From positions 310,001 to 374,000 of the forward strand of contig NZ_CP133265.1 of assembly GCF_030915505.1 (NCBI RefSeq): a stretch of 64,000 nt of DNA, read 5' to 3'. Positions 34,956-44,894 of the stretch are shown one piece after another; position 1 is the stretch's first letter, and every line of letters starts with the position of its first letter. A model generated the notes under the pieces. It ran no database searches. It saw only the letters and a program-made list of their open reading frames with translations, and was not told where the DNA came from. This DNA is from Neobacillus sp. OS1-2. Its GTDB lineage: Bacteria; Bacillota; Bacilli; Bacillales; Cytobacillaceae. The position numbers and the translations under genes were made by a program.

Positions 34956-36104
34956 ATGGAAAACATCTTAATCGTTTTATTCACAATAGGCATTTTTGTG
35001 TGGCTAGTTTTTCTTATTGATGCACTGCTTGGTTTTCGAAATTTAGACGCACTTGAAAAAGAAGCGGAGCTCGCACCGGGTCCCGTTCTTTCGGTAATCA
35101 TTGCGGCACGAAATGAAGAAAAGCAAATCAAGGCAAGTGTGCTTAGCCAATTAAAGCAAACCTATCAACATGTCGAATGGATCATGGTTAATGACCGTTC
35201 CACCGATAATACTGGAAATATAATGAACGAGCTGCAAGAAATAGATTCACGCATACATGTACTTCATATCAATGAATTACCTGAAGGATGGCTTGGCAAG
35301 AATCATGCCTTGTATAAAGGAACGCTAAATGCTTCAGGAAAATGGTTATTGTTTACCGATGCTGATGTAAGATTTGAAAAGGAGGCATTCGGAAAGGCGC
35401 TGCATTACTTTGAAAAACACCAGTTAGATCTTTTAACGGCAGCCCCAAATTTAAACGCTAACCGTTTTTGGCTAAAGTCATTTGTTGCTTTTTTTCTCTT
35501 TGGTTTTTCCTATTTTAAACGTCCATGGATGGCAAACAATCCAAAATCGAAGATTGGAACAGGAATTGGAGCGTTCAATCTTGTTTCGAAAGCGGCGTAT
35601 GAATCATTTGGTACCCATAAAAAAATAAAAATGAGGCCCGATGACGATTTGCAGCTAGGAATGCAAATGAAAAGGGCTGGCTTCCGCCAACGAATTGTCA
35701 CGGCACTTCACCTAATAGAAGTAGAATGGTATGGAAGTTTAAAGGAGGCCTTTGTCGGGCTTGAAAAAAATACATTTGCTGGGTTAAATTATCGTATCAG
35801 TATGGTTTTCTTTTCTATTTTCGGCGTCTTTATCACAAATGTCCTTCCATTTCTGACCATATTTTCTGGAAATACCTTGATCGTCCTCTTAAGCCTAGGA
35901 AATATTATTACCAGCGGGATTCTATATGTCTTGGTCATCAAGCGAATGACAGTTTTCTCCCCTGCCCTTTTTCTTGTAGTACCAATTACAGCGCTTCTCT
36001 TTATTTACTCAATTATCAGGGCAAGTTTTCTTACGTTTAAACGGGGTGGCATTGTCTGGCGGGGCACCACTTACCGTTTAAGTGAACTGCGAGACAAAGA
36101 GTAA
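34956..36104 (+). CDS. Membrane glycosyltransferase, family 2
   Basis: The 382-residue protein has an N-terminal membrane helix (residues 5-25). A GT-A domain follows, starting S-V-I-I-A-A-R-N-E-E, with D-R-S-T-D-N-T and the metal motif T-D-A-D-V-R, and an acceptor-site acidic pair in R-P-D-D-D-L. Three to four membrane helices follow (about 275-360). The layout resembles family 2 enzymes acting on lipid acceptors (carotenoid or hopanoid type). The acceptor cannot be told here. The ribosome site (GAGGAA) almost touches the ATG, so expression may be weak. Compared with B. subtilis it sits where yqjN lies, between proI and namA. Confidence 0.82.
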   Translation: MENILIVLFTIGIFVWLVFLIDALLGFRNLDALEKEAELAPGPVLSVIIAARNEEKQIKASVLSQLKQTYQHVEWIMVNDRSTDNTGNIMNELQEIDSRIHVLHINELPEGWLGKNHALYKGTLNASGKWLLFTDADVRFEKEAFGKALHYFEKHQLDLLTAAPNLNANRFWLKSFVAFFLFGFSYFKRPWMANNPKSKIGTGIGAFNLVSKAAYESFGTHKKIKMRPDDDLQLGMQMKRAGFRQRIVTALHLIEVEWYGSLKEAFVGLEKNTFAGLNYRISMVFFSIFGVFITNVLPFLTIFSGNTLIVLLSLGNIITSGILYVLVIKRMTVFSPALFLVVPITALLFIYSIIRASFLTFKRGGIVWRGTTYRLSELRDKE

Positions 36105-36178
36105 AGCAGGACATCACATTATTTCCCCGTCATTTGTTATACTAAAGGGGTTTAGATATGTAAAGGAGGGATTCTCAA

Positions 36179-37198
36179 ATGGCGGCAAAATTATTTTCTC
36201 CCTATACCATTAAGGGAGTTACTTTTAAAAACAGAATCGTAATGTCACCCATGTGCATGTATTCCAGCCACAACGAAGACGGCCACATCCAAAACTGGCA
36301 TCGTATTCATTACACAACCAGAGCAGTTGGGCAAGTCGGCCTGATTATTGTTGAGGCAACGGCCGTAACACCACAAGGCCGGATATCACCTATGGATTTA
36401 GGCATCTGGAGTGATGAACATGTAGAAGGATTGAAAGAGATCGTGAATCTGATGAAGGAGCATGGTGCCAAGACAGGGATACAACTCGCCCATGCTGGCA
36501 GGAAAGCGAATTTAGAAGGCGATATTATCGCCCCATCTGCTATTGCCTTTAATGAAGAATCGAAATCACCTAACGAGATGACTTTAGCAGATATCGCTGA
36601 AACTGTCGATGCCTTTAGAAAAGGAGCAGAACGCGCTGCCAAAGCTGGCTTTGATGTAATCGAGCTTCACGGTGCACATGGATATTTGCTGAATGAATTT
36701 CTCTCACCACTCTCCAATAAAAGAAGCGATGATTACGGCGGAAGTACTGAAAATCGTTACCGGATCATTCGTGAGGTCATTGATGCGGTTAAAACTGTTT
36801 GGAACGGTCCGTTATTTGTAAGAGTTTCCGCTCATGATTATCATGAAGAGGGGTTAACCGCGGAAGATTACATTGTATTTGCCGAATGGATGAAAGAGCA
36901 AGGCGTCGATTTAATTGATGTCAGCTCTGGGTCGGTTGTTCCAGCCCGTATTCATGTCTATCCAGGGTATCAGGTAAAATATTCGGAAACGCTGAAGAAT
37001 GGAGCTAAAATCGCTACAGGTGCAGTAGGTTTAATCACTTCACCACACCATGCAGAGGAAATAGTACAAAATGACAGAGCAGACTTGGTCTTTTTAGCCC
37101 GTGAATTACTACGCGACCCGTACTGGCCAAGAACAGCTGCAAAAGAACTCGGTGTAAACATCGAAGCACCCATACAATATGAACGTGGTTGGATATAA
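36179..37198 (+). CDS. namA: NADPH dehydrogenase NamA (old yellow enzyme, YqjM)
   Basis: The FMN-dependent ene-reductase reduces activated double bonds, and B. subtilis YqjM responds to oxidative and electrophile stress. The 339-residue TIM-barrel protein has the redox-tuning Cys in S-P-M-C-M-Y (Cys26), the substrate pair in H-G-A-H-G-Y and the FMN-phosphate loop near [19 protein letters not shown] precedes the ATG. It ends at a strong bidirectional terminator shared with rnz. Confidence 0.94.
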   Translation: MAAKLFSPYTIKGVTFKNRIVMSPMCMYSSHNEDGHIQNWHRIHYTTRAVGQVGLIIVEATAVTPQGRISPMDLGIWSDEHVEGLKEIVNLMKEHGAKTGIQLAHAGRKANLEGDIIAPSAIAFNEESKSPNEMTLADIAETVDAFRKGAERAAKAGFDVIELHGAHGYLLNEFLSPLSNKRSDDYGGSTENRYRIIREVIDAVKTVWNGPLFVRVSAHDYHEEGLTAEDYIVFAEWMKEQGVDLIDVSSGSVVPARIHVYPGYQVKYSETLKNGAKIATGAVGLITSPHHAEEIVQNDRADLVFLARELLRDPYWPRTAAKELGVNIEAPIQYERGWI

Positions 37199-37206
37199 TA
37201 TTTCCA

Positions 37207-37243
37207 AAATAGAAGCACTGCCTCATGGTAAGTGCTTCTATTA
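37207..37243. terminator. Bidirectional terminator between namA and rnz
   Basis: A perfect 12-base stem AATAGAAGCACT / AGTGCTTCTATT with an 11-base loop is followed by a T-rich stretch. Confidence 0.8.
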
Positions 37244-38164
37244 TTTAAGGGGAATAGTCATTTCTTTAAAATCCTCGGCAATCTCCGTATTCTCAAATAC
37301 TTCCTTTGCCTCCTTCACCAATTCACGCCAATCATTTCGATCGTAGCGCGAACTTATATGGGTTAAACACAGCTGCTTACAACCTGCCCGTAAGGCAATG
37401 TCGGCAGCCTGATGGGTGGTCGAATGAAAATAATCAAATGCCAGCTTTTCCTCTCCTTTGGAGAAGGTTGCCTCGTGAATCAATAAATCAGCATTTTTTG
37501 CTAGTAACAGAGCATTTTCGCAATACCTTGTATCCCCAAGAATCGTGACAATGCGCCCCTTTTGCACGGGTCCTAAAAACTCATCTGGTTCAATTACCCG
37601 GCCGTCTTCAAGGGTGACAGTCTCACCATTTTTTATTTTGCGGAAAATCGGCCCCGGCTGTACTCCTGCCACCATAAGCTTATCAGCAAGTAATGTTCCC
37701 GGGCGATCCTTTTCAAAAATTCGATAACCGTATGAAGGGATACCATGTTCAAGCAGACGTGCCTCTACAGTAAATTGTTCATCTTCAAAAATAATACCCT
37801 CTTCGATTTCAATAACCGTCAACTGATATTTTAAATACGTCTGACTTAAAGAAAGACTTACTTGAATATATTCTCTTATCCCTTTTGGCCCGTACACGGT
37901 TACCTCTGATTCCCCGCCTTGAAAAGAACGGCTTGACAACAGACCAGGTAAACCATATATATGGTCACCATGAAGGTGAGTAATAAAAATTTTTTCAATC
38001 CTTCGTGGTTTGATGGATGTATGTAAAATTTGATGCTGGGTTGCTTCTCCGGCATCGAATAGCCAAACAGTTCCGCGCTCTTCCAGCAATTTAAAGGCGA
38101 TCGATGTTACATTGCGAAGCTTGGCAGGCATTCCCGCTCCCGTTCCTAAGAAAAAAATATCCAC
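37241..38164 (-). CDS. rnz: Ribonuclease Z
   Basis: RNase Z removes 3' trailers from tRNA precursors that lack an encoded CCA. The 307-residue product has the zinc motif [11 protein letters not shown] (residues about 62-72) and further ligands in E-A-T-F and L-T-H-I-S-S-R-Y. The flexible-arm region (about 150-195) binds tRNA. Length equals that of B. subtilis Rnz (YqjK), and the place between namA and zwf is conserved. Confidence 0.96.
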   Translation of the reverse strand: MDIFFLGTGAGMPAKLRNVTSIAFKLLEERGTVWLFDAGEATQHQILHTSIKPRRIEKIFITHLHGDHIYGLPGLLSSRSFQGGESEVTVYGPKGIREYIQVSLSLSQTYLKYQLTVIEIEEGIIFEDEQFTVEARLLEHGIPSYGYRIFEKDRPGTLLADKLMVAGVQPGPIFRKIKNGETVTLEDGRVIEPDEFLGPVQKGRIVTILGDTRYCENALLLAKNADLLIHEATFSKGEEKLAFDYFHSTTHQAADIALRAGCKQLCLTHISSRYDRNDWRELVKEAKEVFENTEIAEDFKEMTIPLK

Positions 38165-38361
38165 AATAAATAACTCCTTTCATATCCGCACATGTTATTT
38201 ACTAGTGATAATATATCACAATAATCGTTCAGATGCTCTTGTGTAAAATAATTGTTACATGCAAAACAAACTATTTGCGAATCCTAGACAAAAGAGATAA
38301 ATTTAATACTTGATAAAACTATTTACTGAGCAATCAGGCTTTTAGAAGAGGGGTTCAAAAC

Positions 38362-39855
38362 GTGGAACAAAACATGACTTCGTTAATTATGATTTTTGGT
38401 GCAACGGGTGATTTAGCAAAACGAAAGTTATTTCCTTCCCTTTATCGCTTATTTTCAAAAAACAAACTAAATAAATTTGCGGTGATTGGTGTGGCGCGAA
38501 GAACTTTATCCAACGATGAGTTCCAGAAGTCTGTAAAGGAATCCGTGGTATCTGCTTTAGGGAATAAGGATAATCTTGATCAATTTATCTCCCATTTTTA
38601 CTATCAGTCACATGATGTAGCAGATTCAAGCTCATACATACAGTTAAGGAAGTTTGCTGACGAGATAGACGAAAATTATCAGCTTGAAGGGAACCGCATT
38701 TTTTATCTAGCCATGGCACCGGAATTTTTCGGCCCCATTGCTGTGCATCTAAAATCGGATGGGCTTACAGAGGTCAAAGGCTATAAACGGCTTGTAATTG
38801 AAAAACCCTTTGGACACGACTTAGCATCTGCCAAGGAATTAAACAAGCAAATTAGAAGTGCTTTTTTAGAAAAAGAGGTCTACCGAATTGACCATTATTT
38901 GGGGAAAGAGATGGTTCGAAACATCGAAGTGATTCGTTTTGCCAATGCCATCTTTGAACCACTATGGAATAACCGATATATTTCCAATATTCAAATCACA
39001 TCAAGTGAAACACTTGGGGTCGAAGAACGCGGCCGTTATTACGAAACAAGCGGAGCCTTACGGGATATGTTGCAAAACCATATGCTGCAAATGGTAGCGC
39101 TACTTGCAATGGAACCTCCAATTAATCTGACAACTGATGAAATCCGGTCTGAAAAAGTGAGAGTATTCCGGGCGTTAAGAACAGTCGAAGGGGATGAAGT
39201 GAATGACTATTTCGTCCGCGGCCAATATGGCGAAGGCGTAATAGAAGATAAGAAAGTTCCAAAATATCGTGATGAGGTCATGGTGGATCAAGAATCCAAT
39301 ACCGAAACCTTTGTTGCCGGCAAAATCATGATTGATAATTTCCGTTGGGCGGGTGTACCTTTTTACATCCGTACTGGTAAACGAATGACCACAAAGTCAA
39401 CAAAAATTGTGATTCAATTTAAGGACATTCCGATGAATTTATATTATCAAACTGATAAATTGCTAAATCCAAATTTACTCGTGATTCATATTCAACCGGA
39501 GGAAGGGATAACCCTGCACCTGAATGCCAAAAAAGCAGGCGGGCATTTGGATGCGCAGGAAGTGAAATTGAGCTTCGCTAATACAGGGGTTCATGCGATG
39601 AATACGCCCGAAGGTTATGAAAAACTTCTATATGATTGTATGCGCGGCGATGCCACCAATTTCACTCATTGGGATGAAGTTGCCTATTCTTGGGCTTTTG
39701 TTGATAAAATTTCAGAAGCATGGGAAAAGACAAAAGCCAACTTTCCTAATTATGAGTCCGGGTCAATGGGGCCTAAGGAAGCGGATGAACTGTTAGAACA
39801 AGACGGCAGATTCTGGTGGCCAGTAACGGGTTTAGATGTAGATATATGTAAGTAA
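38362..39855 (+). CDS. zwf: Glucose-6-phosphate 1-dehydrogenase
   Basis: Zwf oxidises glucose-6-phosphate to 6-phosphogluconolactone with NADP, opening the oxidative pentose phosphate pathway. The 497-residue product has the nucleotide motif G-A-T-G-D-L-A-K-R-K, E-K-P-F-G-H-D and the active-site R-I-D-H-Y-L-G-K-E. It starts with GTG after GAGGGG. In B. subtilis gndA follows zwf; here a terminator and a polymerase gene follow, so the 6-phosphogluconate dehydrogenase gene must lie elsewhere. Confidence 0.97.
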   Translation: MEQNMTSLIMIFGATGDLAKRKLFPSLYRLFSKNKLNKFAVIGVARRTLSNDEFQKSVKESVVSALGNKDNLDQFISHFYYQSHDVADSSSYIQLRKFADEIDENYQLEGNRIFYLAMAPEFFGPIAVHLKSDGLTEVKGYKRLVIEKPFGHDLASAKELNKQIRSAFLEKEVYRIDHYLGKEMVRNIEVIRFANAIFEPLWNNRYISNIQITSSETLGVEERGRYYETSGALRDMLQNHMLQMVALLAMEPPINLTTDEIRSEKVRVFRALRTVEGDEVNDYFVRGQYGEGVIEDKKVPKYRDEVMVDQESNTETFVAGKIMIDNFRWAGVPFYIRTGKRMTTKSTKIVIQFKDIPMNLYYQTDKLLNPNLLVIHIQPEEGITLHLNAKKAGGHLDAQEVKLSFANTGVHAMNTPEGYEKLLYDCMRGDATNFTHWDEVAYSWAFVDKISEAWEKTKANFPNYESGSMGPKEADELLEQDGRFWWPVTGLDVDICK

Positions 39856-39887
39856 GAAAAGCGCTAAGCCTTTGATAGCTCATATAC

Positions 39888-39930
39888 GATAAAGCTCCAC
39901 TTTGTTCTTATAGCAAAGTGGAGCTTTTTA
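39888..39930. terminator. Bidirectional terminator between zwf and the DinB-type polymerase gene
   Basis: A perfect 14-base stem AAAGCTCCACTTTG / CAAAGTGGAGCTTT around a nine-base loop has T5 after it on the plus strand. Confidence 0.88.
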
Positions 39931-41214
39931 ATCATCTTCTTTATTTTTTTCAGAAAAAGAGCGAAGAAAGTCTTTATTAAAGCTTGTACCAGTTCCAATT
40001 TTATGATTAGGATCAACATTACGGGATCCTGCATTTGCAATAATATTTTTCCCATATTTATCGCGAAGACTTGAAAGTGTTTTAAGCAGCGGTTCTTTCT
40101 TTGCATCCTTCTCATAAGAAAACAAATCTAACTGTCTGTATGCATGATCTTGGTCGACTAAATCATTACCAGTAATCCCCAATAACCGGACCTGGTCACC
40201 ATTCCAGGATTTTAGAAAAAGCTGTTTGGCAAACGCAGCAACCTCTTCTTTTTGATGAATAGGATTCGGAAGTTTTTTGCTTCTGGTAATCGTCTTCCGA
40301 TCTTTATACCGGATTGTGATGGCTAATGCAGATGCTAGGACATTTTTCCGCTTTAGCCTTATCGAAACTGTTTCCGCTAATGCTTCCAGCACATGAAAAA
40401 GCTCTTGTTGGTTGCTAATATCTCGAGGTAGTGTGGTTGAATTCCCAATACTTTTAAATTCCTCTATTGAATCTGGGTCAACTGGGCGGTGATCAATTCC
40501 ATTTGCACGGTCTTTTATTCGAAGCCCATTAATGCCGAGGAGAGATTTCAGTTGGATTTCATTTCCTTTTGCTAAATCACCGATGGTGTAGATAGCTATC
40601 GTTGTCAGTTTTTCCGCGGTCTTTTTTCCAACCCCATGCATTTCATTCGTATTCAAGGGCCATAGTACCTTGGGAATATCACGCTTACGAAGGATGGTTA
40701 TCCCCATTGGTTTCTTCATATCAGACGCCATTTTAGCTAAAAATTTATTGGGGGCAATACCGATACTGCAAGGTAAATCAAGCTGCTCAAAGACTCGTTT
40801 TTGAATACTTTCGGCGATTTCAATCGGACTGCCAAATTCAAAGCTTTCTGTGATATCCAGATACCCCTCATCGATGGAAACAGGTTCAACGAGTGCAGTA
40901 TATTTTCTAAGAATTTCAAACATGCCCATCGATGCCGCTCTGTATCGATCAAAATTGGGACTCCTCACAATTAACTGTGGACAAAGCTTTTTCGCTTCCC
41001 AAAGTGGCATCGTTGTTTTGACGCCAAACTTCCTTGCTTCATAGCTACAGGTGACAATAATTCCTCTACGCTCCTCAACGTTTCCGGCAATGGCCAATGG
41101 TTTGCCTTTCAGTGTCGGGTCATAAGCCATTTCAACTGAAGCGTAAAAGCTGTTCATATCAACATGTAAAATGACTCGTCCGTTCTTTGGATACATTTCC
41201 TTCACGTCAAACAC
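39928..41214 (-). CDS. dinB: DNA polymerase IV, DinB/PolY1 type
   Basis: The 428-residue Y-family polymerase has the catalytic Asp in H-V-D-M-N-S-F-Y-A-S-V-E and the pair in S-I-D-E-G-Y-L-D. The helix-hairpin-helix is G-V-G-K-K-T-A-E-K-L and the little finger reaches to R-Q-L-D-L-F, a beta-clamp-type motif. It corresponds to YqjH (PolY1), used in lesion bypass. The start is uncertain: the GTG used here, a GTG three codons on and an ATG six codons on are all possible. No LexA box is seen in its short leader, unlike the UvrX-type gene. Confidence 0.93.
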   Translation of the reverse strand: MFDVKEMYPKNGRVILHVDMNSFYASVEMAYDPTLKGKPLAIAGNVEERRGIIVTCSYEARKFGVKTTMPLWEAKKLCPQLIVRSPNFDRYRAASMGMFEILRKYTALVEPVSIDEGYLDITESFEFGSPIEIAESIQKRVFEQLDLPCSIGIAPNKFLAKMASDMKKPMGITILRKRDIPKVLWPLNTNEMHGVGKKTAEKLTTIAIYTIGDLAKGNEIQLKSLLGINGLRIKDRANGIDHRPVDPDSIEEFKSIGNSTTLPRDISNQQELFHVLEALAETVSIRLKRKNVLASALAITIRYKDRKTITRSKKLPNPIHQKEEVAAFAKQLFLKSWNGDQVRLLGITGNDLVDQDHAYRQLDLFSYEKDAKKEPLLKTLSSLRDKYGKNIIANAGSRNVDPNHKIGTGTSFNKDFLRSFSEKNKEDD

Positions 41215-41248
41215 ATCCTTAAAACCTTTATTGCTCCTTAATTATAAC

Positions 41249-41272
41249 AAAAAGGAGAACCAATGGCTCTCC
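41249..41272 (-). terminator. Terminator of the YqjE-like peptidase gene
   Basis: On the minus strand GGAGAGCC / GGTTCTCC (three-base loop) is followed by T5. It overlaps the leader of the DinB-type gene. Confidence 0.65.
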
Positions 41273-41290
41273 CTCATAAAGCTGCTACAA

Positions 41291-42412
41291 TTATTGATTA
41301 TTTACTTCATCAATAATCGCAATCGTCATTTCTGCAAGTTTGTATAATTCTTCAAGCGGCATGCGTTCGTTTGTTGTGTGGATTTCTTCATAGCCGACTG
41401 CAAGGTTTACAGTTGGGATGTTGAAACCGTTAAATACATTGGCATCACTTCCGCCACCACTATGCTGCAATTCACAACTGCGGCCAATTTTGGCTGCTGC
41501 TTTGCGAGCGATTTCGACAACATGGTCGCCCTCGCCAAATTTAAAGCCTGGATACATGATTTCCACTTTAACTTCTGCTTTGCCGCCCATCTCTACTGCA
41601 ACTGTTTCAAATGCCTCTTTCATTTTGCTGACCTGTGCATCCATTTTTTCCGGAATAAGTGAACGTGCTTCCGCTAAAATATCAACGCGGTCACAGACGA
41701 TATTAGTAGCTTGCCCACCTGCAAATCTGCCAATATTTGCAGTCGTTTCATGGTCAATTCTACCTAGCGGCATCCTTGCAATGGATTTAGCTGCGATGGT
41801 TATCGCCGAAACACCTTTTTCAGGTGCAACACCCGCATGGGCTGTTTTACCGTAAATAACAGCTGTTACCTTTGCCTGGGTTGGAGCGGCAACGACCACA
41901 TTACCTACTAAACCGTCACTATCAAGGGCATAACCATATTTCGCCTTTAATAATGATGGATCTAGTGCCTTCGCGCCATGCAGACCAGACTCTTCTCCGA
42001 CAGAGATCACAAATTGAATTAAACCATGTGGTAGATTGTTTTCTTTTAACAGACGGATGGTTTCAAGCATTACAGATATACCTGTCTTATCATCTGCCCC
42101 TAAAATCGTTGTACCATCGGTCACAACATATCCATCCTTAATCGATGGCTTAACACCTTTTGCAGGTGTTACGGTATCCATATGGCAGGAAAAATAAATC
42201 GGATCTACTCCCTCTTTCGTCGCAGGCAGGGTGCAAACTAAGTTCCCAGCTCCATGGCCCGTTACAGCCGTTGTATCATCCTCAAAAACCTCAAGACCTA
42301 AGTCGGTAAATTTTTGCTTTAAAACCTTTGCAATTTCAGTCTCATATTTCGTTTCCGAGTCAATTTGTACTAGTTCTAAAAATTCATTCAAAAGACGTTC
42401 TTGATTCACCAT
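41291..42412 (-). CDS. yqjE: M20-family peptidase, YqjE (tripeptidase-like)
   Basis: The 373-residue zinc aminopeptidase of the M20/PepT group has the metal ligands in S-C-H-M-D-T-V and G-A-D-D-K-T-G. The catalytic pair is in G-E-E-S-G-L-H-G-A, with the last ligand in H-S-G-G-G-S-D near the C-terminus. It would cleave N-terminal residues from small peptides in the cytosol; the exact preference is not known for YqjE. It is followed by its own terminator and preceded by a dispersed repeat. Confidence 0.9.
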   Translation of the reverse strand: MVNQERLLNEFLELVQIDSETKYETEIAKVLKQKFTDLGLEVFEDDTTAVTGHGAGNLVCTLPATKEGVDPIYFSCHMDTVTPAKGVKPSIKDGYVVTDGTTILGADDKTGISVMLETIRLLKENNLPHGLIQFVISVGEESGLHGAKALDPSLLKAKYGYALDSDGLVGNVVVAAPTQAKVTAVIYGKTAHAGVAPEKGVSAITIAAKSIARMPLGRIDHETTANIGRFAGGQATNIVCDRVDILAEARSLIPEKMDAQVSKMKEAFETVAVEMGGKAEVKVEIMYPGFKFGEGDHVVEIARKAAAKIGRSCELQHSGGGSDANVFNGFNIPTVNLAVGYEEIHTTNERMPLEELYKLAEMTIAIIDEVNNQ

Positions 42413-42449
42413 TTTTTAAACCCCTCCAATTATGTACTAAACTCACTAT

Positions 42450-42570
42450 TGTCTAGCTGCAGCGCCTAGGGGCTCGGGGTCATAAGCCAATCCGACAAGA
42501 AGGTTAAAGAACAACCTTCCTGCCGGCTTGTCTAGACTCACGCCCCTGGGCAAGGCGCTTCCGCTTTTCT
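42450..42570. repeat. Dispersed palindromic repeat, copy B
   Basis: This 121-base element starts TGTCTAGCTGCAGCGCC and ends GGCGCTTCCGCTTTTCT, with an inner GAAGGTT / AACCTTC pair. It is nearly identical to copy D at 59.8 kb. It lies between yqjE and the broken carboxylase gene. Confidence 0.85.
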
Positions 42571-42629
42571 ATATTAGTATACCTCTTTATTATTCTTATC
42601 ATCAAATGAAAGAAACAGTGAGTTTCACA

Positions 42630-44179
42630 TTATAGAGGGATATTTCCATGCTTTTTGTATGGTCTTGATTCCTTTTTATTCCGCAGCATTTCCAATGCTT
42701 GAATAATTTTAATTCTTGTTTCCCGTGGATCAATGACATCATCGACCATACCTCTGCTTGCGGCTACATAGGGATTCGCAAACTTTTCCCGGTATTCATC
42801 AATTTTCTGTTGTCTTGTCTGTTCGGGATTTTCACTATTGTTAATTTCCTTTGCAAAAATAATATTCGCAGCCCCTTGCGGACCCATGACAGCAATTTCC
42901 GCATTGGGCCAAGCAAATACCAAGTCAGCACCAATCGACTTACTATTTAGGGCTACATATGCACCACCATAAGCTTTCCGTAAAATAACAGTCAACTTAG
43001 GCACAGTTGCTTCTGAATAAGCAAATAAAATCTTTGCCCCGTGGCGAATTATTCCCCGAGTTCTTGCTTTACTCCTGGAAAGAATCCGGTTACATCTTCA
43101 AACGTAATAATCGGGACATTAAAAGAATCGCAGGTACGGATAAATCTAGCTGCTTTGTCGGATGAATCGATATCAAGACCCCCCGCCATCACTTTCGGCT
43201 GATTGCAAACAAGACCAACTGTTTCTCCTTTGATTCTGGCAAATCCGACAACAATATTTTTCGCAAAATCCTTTTGAATTTCCATAAACGAGTCGGCATC
43301 GGCAACTTGTTCAATTACTTTCCGGACATCATAAGGTCTTACTGCATCAAATGGGATGACGTCTGTTAAATCCGGGCGATAATCATTTTCAGCTTCTATC
43401 TTGAGTACAGGCGGCTTTTCTTCATTGTTTTGCGGCAAATAGCTTAACAGTCTGCGGACATTTTCTAAAACTTCAGCTTCTGATTCACCTTGAAAATGAG
43501 CATTGCCGCTGATGGAATTATGAACGTTTGCCCCGCCAAGATCTTCTGCTGAAATCTTTTCCCCTGTAACTGTTTCAATTACCTTCGGACCGGTAATAAA
43601 CATTTGACTCGTTTTTTCAACCATAAACACAAAATCAGTAATCGCCGGTGAATACACGGCACCGCCGGCACACGGACCCATAATAACAGAGATTTGCGGA
43701 ATTACCCCAGAATAAATAGCATTTCGATAAAAAATATGACCGTAGCCATCAAGGGAAACAACCCCTTCTTGAATCCGGGCCCCGCCGGAGTCATTTAGGC
43801 CGACAAATGGTGTCCCATTTTTGGCTGCCAAATCCATAACATTGGCTATTTTCTTTGCATGCATTTCCCCTAATGCACCGCCAAAAACAGTAAAGTCTTG
43901 CGAAAATAAATAGATTGGCCGGCCATTCACTTTCCCGTACCCTGTTACAACTCCGTCCCCGGGTCCTTTCAGTTCATCAAGTCCGAAATCATTTGTCCTG
44001 TGCTCGATAAACGGATTTAATTCGACAAACGTGCCCTTATCCACTAGCAATTCAATTCTTTCACGTGCTGTTAATTTCCCTTTTTCATGCTGTTTATCAA
44101 TCCGGTCGTCACCGCCGCCAAGCTCTACTTCTCTTCTCTTATCATATAATTCATTTAATTTTTCATAGATGTCTATCAT
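42630..44179 (-). pseudogene. mmdA: Acyl-CoA (propionyl/methylmalonyl-CoA) carboxylase beta subunit, one-base frameshift
   Basis: The gene should encode a 516-residue carboxyltransferase subunit (MmdA/PccB/YqjD). The first 370 codons are normal, with G-G-A-L-G-E-M-H-A-K-K, L-N-D-S-G-G-A-R-I-Q-E-G and G-P-C-A-G-G-A-V-Y-S-P. After V-K-Q-E-L-G a run of four G (minus strand of 43054-43057) throws the frame into a stop. In the next frame the protein continues [12 protein letters not shown] and on to [14 protein letters not shown] and G-P-Q-G-A-A. Five G would restore it. It follows mce by one base. A biotin carboxylase partner is not in view. Confidence 0.88.
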
Positions 44180-44180
44180 G

Positions 44181-44594
44181 TTACCCCTTCATCCCTTTCT
44201 TCTCGCAAAGCTCGTATAATACACCTGATGCTGATTTTGGATGCATGAAAGCAATATCTGCTCCTCCTGCACCCGGTCTTGGCTGTTCATCAATCATTCG
44301 AATTCCATTTTCTTTCATTTCTGCAATTCTTGCTTCTATCGATGTAACTCCAAGCGCCACATGGTGGATCCCTTCACCGCGTTTTTCGATAAATGCAGCA
44401 ATTGTGCTTTCCGCTGATACCGGCTCAAGCAGTTCTAGCTTCGTTTCACCTGCTTGTAAAAAAGCAACCTTAACTTTCTGGCTAGCTACCTCTTCAATCC
44501 CTAATAGCGTCAGCTTTAACACATCGGTATAAAATGGAAGTGTCTCATCTAGAGACCTTACAGCAATTCCAATATGGTCGACCTTTTTAATCAT
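44181..44594 (-). CDS. mce: Methylmalonyl-CoA epimerase
   Basis: Mce interconverts (S)- and (R)-methylmalonyl-CoA so that the carboxylase product can enter the mutase. The 137-residue protein is a tandem VOC fold with metal ligands His7 (D-H-I-G-I-A-V), a His in I-H-H-V-A-L and a C-terminal Glu in V-L-Y-E-L-C. Its gene is one base from the carboxylase beta-subunit gene, which supports the propionyl-CoA route. Confidence 0.94.
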   Translation of the reverse strand: MIKKVDHIGIAVRSLDETLPFYTDVLKLTLLGIEEVASQKVKVAFLQAGETKLELLEPVSAESTIAAFIEKRGEGIHHVALGVTSIEARIAEMKENGIRMIDEQPRPGAGGADIAFMHPKSASGVLYELCEKKGMKG

Positions 44595-44752
44595 GTATAC
44601 CCCTCTGTTCCATTATTAAATTTACTCGACAATTACTGTATTCGGTAAAAAGTTCATAAATCCTTCCCAAAATTGCTAAGTAGTTCCGTTGTCCATTTGG
44701 GCTTTTCCATGTACAATGTAATAAAAGCCTAAATGTTAGGGAGGTTTCATTT

Positions 44753-44848
44753 TTGAAAAATAGGAAGACTAGGAAAATTATCGTTTATTTAATGCTTTTC
44801 GCCATGCTTGCCTCTACTCTCCTAATTGGAATTGGCTCATTACTGTAA
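44753..44848 (+). CDS. Prli42-type stressosome-associated membrane miniprotein
   Basis: The 31-residue peptide starts with TTG after AGGGAGG. It has a basic N-terminus (M-K-N-R-K-T-R-K) and one hydrophobic helix (I-I-V-Y-L-M-L-F-A-M-L). This matches the layout of Prli42, the Listeria miniprotein that anchors the stressosome to the membrane through RsbR, and of its Bacillus counterparts. Identification rests on size and pattern only. It is alone and ends at a strong terminator. Confidence 0.72.
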   Translation: MKNRKTRKIIVYLMLFAMLASTLLIGIGSLL

Positions 44849-44859
44849 CAAACATAAAT

Positions 44860-44892
44860 AAGGGACTGTTCCACTGGGGGCAGTCCCTTCTC
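44860..44892. terminator. Bidirectional terminator between the Prli42-type gene and the L,D-transpeptidase gene
   Basis: A perfect nine-base stem AAGGGACTG / CAGTCCCTT with a 12-base loop is followed by a T-rich stretch. Confidence 0.75.
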
Positions 44893-44894
44893 TA

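Noticed and set aside
41418..41855. 145-codon open frame antisense to yqjE
   Set aside because: Shadow of the peptidase gene; no ribosome site or family pattern.
44065..44532. 155-codon open frame antisense to mce and the carboxylase gene
   Set aside because: It spans two genes on the other strand and their junction; composition is that of a reverse frame.
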